From Desarmillaria ectypa (Eukaryota > Basidiomycota > Agaricomycetes > Agaricales > Physalacriaceae), in contig JAUDYN010000005.1 in NCBI GenBank assembly GCA_030407005.1, positions 3,162,001 to 3,226,000 of the forward strand: a DNA stretch of 64,000 nt. Reading direction: 5' to 3'. The stretch's first letter is position 1. Every line of letters begins with the position of its first letter. Shown here piece by piece: positions 60,235 to 64,000 of this stretch. The translations under genes and the position numbers were made by a program. The notes under the pieces are model-generated. The model worked only from the letters and a program-made list of their open reading frames with translations, had not been told where the DNA came from and made no database searches.

Positions 60235-61408
60235 TGCGTAGAGGGAGTGGATGTCGAAGGCGAGATTGAGCGATGATGTCGCCGAGAGCTAACGCCCCAT
60301 GACATCATATGCGCGTCATACATGTGTGTGCGTATGTCAATAAAAAAAATTAAAAAAATAAACCATTGATTACGGAAGATGCTCGGAAACGTGAACAGCA
60401 GAATGTGCAAGACGTGTACTTCATCTTCGAGAAAGCATCTGTATCAATTCATCTAAAGATTGATGAAAGAAAAAAAATTCTGGGACGCAGTCGCAATGAG
60501 GGAACTCGATCTTTCTTGGTCATTTTCACTGGTCGAGAATCGAGATGCTGAGGCATAAGACAAGCTTGGGAGTAGGTGCGGGAAGGTAACGTTGGGATGC
60601 ACTACAGTTGATGTAAACTGACCATATCTCAGTCTTAGCTGAACCGAGTAACCAAGAACATCGACAGGACGAAGGAACCGGAAGACAAAGTCTGGAGAAC
60701 ATAAAATATTCACGAGCGAACTGACTTTGCATCCCACAACTAACCAGGGTTTCGTGGAGGACCGGAAATATTCTGGCATAGCTGCCAATGGACGAGAAAA
60801 CAGCACTCTTGCTAGCAAAACGCAGTCGAAGGAAAGCCATCGCGTTCATGATGACAAGATAACACGCAAACGGTGAAGTTCTCTTACCGATACTCCTTCA
60901 ACGTGGCTTTAATACATCAAGCAGCCACCTGCACACGAGATTGGCACCTGCACTGCCGTTGACAGAGATTCGTGATTGTCGGTGTCTTCTGTTTTGTTGA
61001 TACGGGGAATATGAGCAAGAACCGCAGACAGCTAGCAACAAGGCAATACTCCAGATATCCCAGAATAACAATGTGAAGCAACGGAAATGTTAGGTCTTGC
61101 TCCGTGATCGTTAATAAACAAGAAACAAGTGTGATGGGGCGCAACCTTGCTTTCGGATAATGCCGGGACTCTTGGCGCACAGAAATATTTCGATTCATCA
61201 TGCATCTTTCATTCGCATAGTTATATATCAAATTTATGTCTGTATTTATCTTCAACGCTGGATACACCACGCACCCAGCAAGGGAGGCCGTCGTAAACAT
61301 GCTTTCACCGCACACATGCTCGTTGATACGTCCTTCATTCAGGCTTCGAACCCTGATACTTCATGAAGGTGTAAACAACGGCGTTCATACAGTCAGGAAG
61401 TCGTCGAT
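60235..61408. other. Spacer between the membrane protein and F-box genes
   Basis: A possible two-exon frame starting at 60849 (MNAMAFLRLRFASKSAVF, then a GTTAGT donor) would give a small protein with a presequence-like start, but it is short, lacks conservation I recognise, and is not called. Confidence 0.35.
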
Positions 61409-63043
61409 TTATGATGAGCGTATACAACAGATGACCCTAGTACCCGAAATGAGATTAAGCAAGTCTGGTACGTTCCTCAGACGGGATAGGAAAGACATTC
61501 GGCTCATTATTAAAAGGCGTGGGGTTGTAATATGAACCGACTGTATCTCAGCCGTAGTTGTGTTGGGTGCGCGATGTCGGGATACAACCATATCAACAAT
61601 GGCGTGTACTGAAATGTCCTCCTTTCCTTTACCATAGGTCTTGACGGTAACATCTGCTTTCAGAGACTGCAGTTCAAGAAGGATATCATATTCACCCGTC
61701 AAGACCAAGCCCCGAAAAAACTGTGATGCTGTAGTTAGACAGGGTAGGGTAATGTCTAACTGCGTGAGCCTAAACGCTTTGTCAAACATTCTTTCAAAAT
61801 CGGTGAGGTTCGTGATGAGTTCAAGTTTTAGCTTTTCTATGGGAGAGCCAGAACGGTCCAAGAAATCGTGGAAGATATCTTCCGCACTCTTATCATCTTC
61901 TTCCGCTAGACGGTTAAGCTCCCTAAAAGCTTCGACAGTGAGTTCTTCCAAGGAGGGGAGAGTGAAGGCCTGGAGCGACGCTGCATCCCAGTTATGGACA
62001 CGTCGCAAAGACGGACATGTGACAATGTCTTCCAACTTGTCTGGTTCCCAACAATCAGTGCAGCCGTCGGTTTGTTGATAGGCCAGGTCCAGGGATTGAA
62101 GATTGTGAGTCATGGAGAGCACTAGGCCGAGGTCATCGGGGTCAATGACACGCTCGATGTAGAGGCTGATTATCTGGGTCCAAGGAAGTGCCAATTCCTG
62201 AACACATAATATGCCATGACCCAGAGCAAGTGCTCGTAATTGGGGCGCGTCCTCAAAAGTATCAAAACTTGGACCGTTCCGCAACTCATCATTCAAATAA
62301 TCACCTGAAAGCTCCGGCCACTCAAGCGTGGGAAGCCGACCTCGAATCTGATAGATATCCTCGTTGCTCTCGACGAGCTCGATCCACGCGTGTTTCCAAC
62401 GTTGACTTGTGCTAAGTACGCGCTCAAGACAAGCACGCTCCTCCTCTTCAGTCACATCAAGCATAGAATGCCAGCTAATGCTCAAATTGGCCTCGCGTGA
62501 ACGATCCAGCACGGTTTGTAACAAGGGCATCAAGCCTTTGTTTCCTGTACATGAGAAACCGAAACTAGCCCAAAGGGATGGACTTGATAACACTGTGGCC
62601 CTCCATAAGCGACAAACTGCGCCGATCCTGGAAAGATTGGCAATGAGTTCTTTTAGATCATTGGGGGGTTGACCGGGAGGTACAGCGGCTACCCAGTGAA
62701 AGATCTCCATGAGGACCTCTGTGGGGAATCTGCGGAAGGAGGACCTGAGCGCTGCATGGCTGTCGAAAATGCCCTTGAGACGGTTTCTCTCGTCCTGCGC
62801 TCTCTTCAGAGCAGCTTCGACGTGCCGGATGGTATCGTCCTGGGCAGAGATGTCTGCCCTGACTCCTTGGAGGTAGTGGCTAAGGGTATCAGCATCAGAG
62901 GCGGACGCCATTCCATTGGCGGAAATTAGGGCACGAAATGGGGATGGCGCGTCGGTGAACCGCGTTACTGGTGTCGTAACGTCAAGCCCACATTTGGGAT
63001 AACACGGTTGCATTTTTGGCTGCAGGACAGTAAAGACGCTCAT
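61409..63043 (-). CDS. F-box protein with LRR-like C-terminus
   Basis: Single-exon gene, 544 residues. F-box proteins recruit substrates to SCF ubiquitin ligases through Skp1. A coiled lead (DADTLSHYLQGVRADISAQD, then DTIRHVEAALKRAQDERNRL) is followed by the F-box itself, RRFPTEVLMEIFHWVA, and the typical Agaricomycete continuation LSRIGAVCRLWRATVLSSPSLW. The remainder has irregular leucine-rich repeats (SLDLAYQQ, LEELTVEAF, LTQLDITLPCL). No stop or frameshift. Large, fast-evolving families of this type are known in mushrooms, and targets are unknown. A tandem paralogue follows at 63770. Confidence 0.9.
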   Translation of the reverse strand: MSVFTVLQPKMQPCYPKCGLDVTTPVTRFTDAPSPFRALISANGMASASDADTLSHYLQGVRADISAQDDTIRHVEAALKRAQDERNRLKGIFDSHAALRSSFRRFPTEVLMEIFHWVAAVPPGQPPNDLKELIANLSRIGAVCRLWRATVLSSPSLWASFGFSCTGNKGLMPLLQTVLDRSREANLSISWHSMLDVTEEEERACLERVLSTSQRWKHAWIELVESNEDIYQIRGRLPTLEWPELSGDYLNDELRNGPSFDTFEDAPQLRALALGHGILCVQELALPWTQIISLYIERVIDPDDLGLVLSMTHNLQSLDLAYQQTDGCTDCWEPDKLEDIVTCPSLRRVHNWDAASLQAFTLPSLEELTVEAFRELNRLAEEDDKSAEDIFHDFLDRSGSPIEKLKLELITNLTDFERMFDKAFRLTQLDITLPCLTTASQFFRGLVLTGEYDILLELQSLKADVTVKTYGKGKEDISVHAIVDMVVSRHRAPNTTTAEIQSVHITTPRLLIMSRMSFLSRLRNVPDLLNLISGTRVICCIRSS

Positions 63044-63769
63044 CAGCCAGGATCATATGTGATTTTCGAGTAAATACTATGTAGAGAGCCTACAATACTG
63101 TGAAGGCTTGTTAACTGACCTGTGCTGTTGGTGGAGGTCTGTTTGGTCGGCCAGTGACGGAAGAATACGGCAATTCCCGAAGAAACTACAGAACGGCCGG
63201 ATCGGATCGTATTTTCAATTTCTGATCCCTTTCGTTTGCTCAATGTCGTCCAGCAAAATGTCTAAAAATATATCCGACACCGGCTGATGTGTGAGTCTAC
63301 GCCAGCGGTAGGGGCAGTCATTGCTATAAAAATTACCTCTTTTCAGATTTCAACATATGTATTGTCCCTTACTAAGGCTCGTGTTCATTTTCAAGTTTCA
63401 AAGCTTCGCGTTAGTATTCCGAGGAAGAGATTTTCTGTCATCAAGCCATGGGCTCTATGCAGAGTGGATACAAAAGACATCGGACGTCAAGTTACCAATA
63501 ATCGGAAATGTACCTGGAGCACGCAGACAAGAAATGGACAAAAGAAATGTCTGTCGTCTGAAGGGGTTATGGCTTATGTTTCATGAAGTCCAGTCGCGTG
63601 AAACATCACCTGTTGTCTGCGGAGCGTGAAGAGGAAAATATCGGGCAAAAAAGTCCTGTATCTGTTCTGGTCAGAGATTTTTCGTAGCGGGCCTGGCAGC
63701 CCCGCCCACACAAATTACAACACCTAATAATTCGAGAAATTAGAATTTGGTTTGCTACCGAAGAAATGT
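63044..63769. other. Spacer between the two F-box genes
   Basis: No gene seen; short open frames lack conservation. It should contain the promoter of the F-box gene at 63043. Confidence 0.4.
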
Positions 63770-64000
63770 CAAGACTTACGGCCATTTTCACTGGTAGTCG
63801 AGATAAGGCTTTGCAAACCAGGGGCGTCCGCTACACGAGCTCGAACATGCATCCAAAAGAGCGTCGGAAGGCAAGGTAGGTTGATGTGAGCCGACTGTAT
63901 CTCAGTCAGAGATGAATGGGGTAGGCGGTATCTGGATACAAGCATATCGACGATGTTCTCCCCGAGGTTAATTTCTTCCACAAATGTATCGGGTTTCTTA
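63770..64000 (-). CDS. C-terminal fragment of a second F-box-type protein (runs off the window)
   Basis: The minus frame is open to the right edge. Its text VDMLVSRYRLPHSSLTEIQS and HINLPCLPTLFWM parallels the end of the 61409-63043 protein (VDMVVSRHRAPNTTTAEIQS, HITTPRLLIMSRM), so it is the C-terminus of a tandem paralogue whose start and F-box lie beyond 64000. The exact 3' end is unclear: the frame stops at 63769, but a GTAAGT at about 63779 could start a last intron. Confidence 0.7.

Noticed and set aside
60453..60849. Small minus-strand gene with a presequence-like N-terminus
   Set aside because: A two-exon model is possible but gives a short protein with no recognisable domain, and other frames are equally open.

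Overview
This is nuclear DNA of a filamentous basidiomycete, most likely a mushroom-forming Agaricomycete. Nearly every gene is cut by many GT-AG introns of about 47-56 bp, some exons are only 16-28 bp, and the content (threonine synthase, Noc4, Scc3, Rcf1, Isd11, biotin ligase, several F-box proteins, a divergent G-alpha, an aquaglyceroporin) is typical of that class. I rebuilt exon structures by hand from splice signals, codon phase and remembered family conservation. Complete multi-exon models close in frame from ATG to stop.

Layout. 1-1916: AT-rich, gene-free block without a single CpG for its first 1.75 kb, ending at the stop codon of the next gene. 1917-13127: dense housekeeping core with threonine synthase (-), Noc4 (-), a TLDc/Oxr1 protein (+, 98 bp from Noc4) and the cohesin subunit Scc3 (+). 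13128-14311: gene-free, with a decayed tandem duplication. 14312-24007: two large uncharacterised, disordered coiled-coil proteins transcribed divergently from a 2.65 kb spacer. 24515-33479: compact run of small genes: an extended SDR (+), a secreted GH128-like glycosidase (-), Rcf1 (+), Isd11 (-), a TPR-like gene with one in-frame stop (+), an orphan (+) and biotin-protein ligase (-). 33851-35223: F-box pseudogene. 35925-37983: 15-exon M20 amidohydrolase (-).

From about 38 to 51.2 kb the window is gene-poor and littered with broken coding relics, including an aspartic-protease-like pseudogene. The only intact gene there is a RhoGAP-like protein (42.9-45.0 kb) that lacks the expected arginine finger. 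Ordinary genes resume at 51.3 kb: a G-alpha subunit with Cys in place of the catalytic Gln (-), an aquaglyceroporin (-), a seven-helix membrane protein (-), an F-box protein (-), and the C-terminal end of a second F-box paralogue running off the right edge.

There is no bacterial-style operon. Functional links are limited to close pairs: Noc4/Oxr1 share a very short divergent promoter, Rcf1 and Isd11 are convergent mitochondrial genes, and the two F-box genes are tandem duplicates. Three introns appear to use GC-AG splice sites. No tRNA, rRNA or CRISPR array was recognised.
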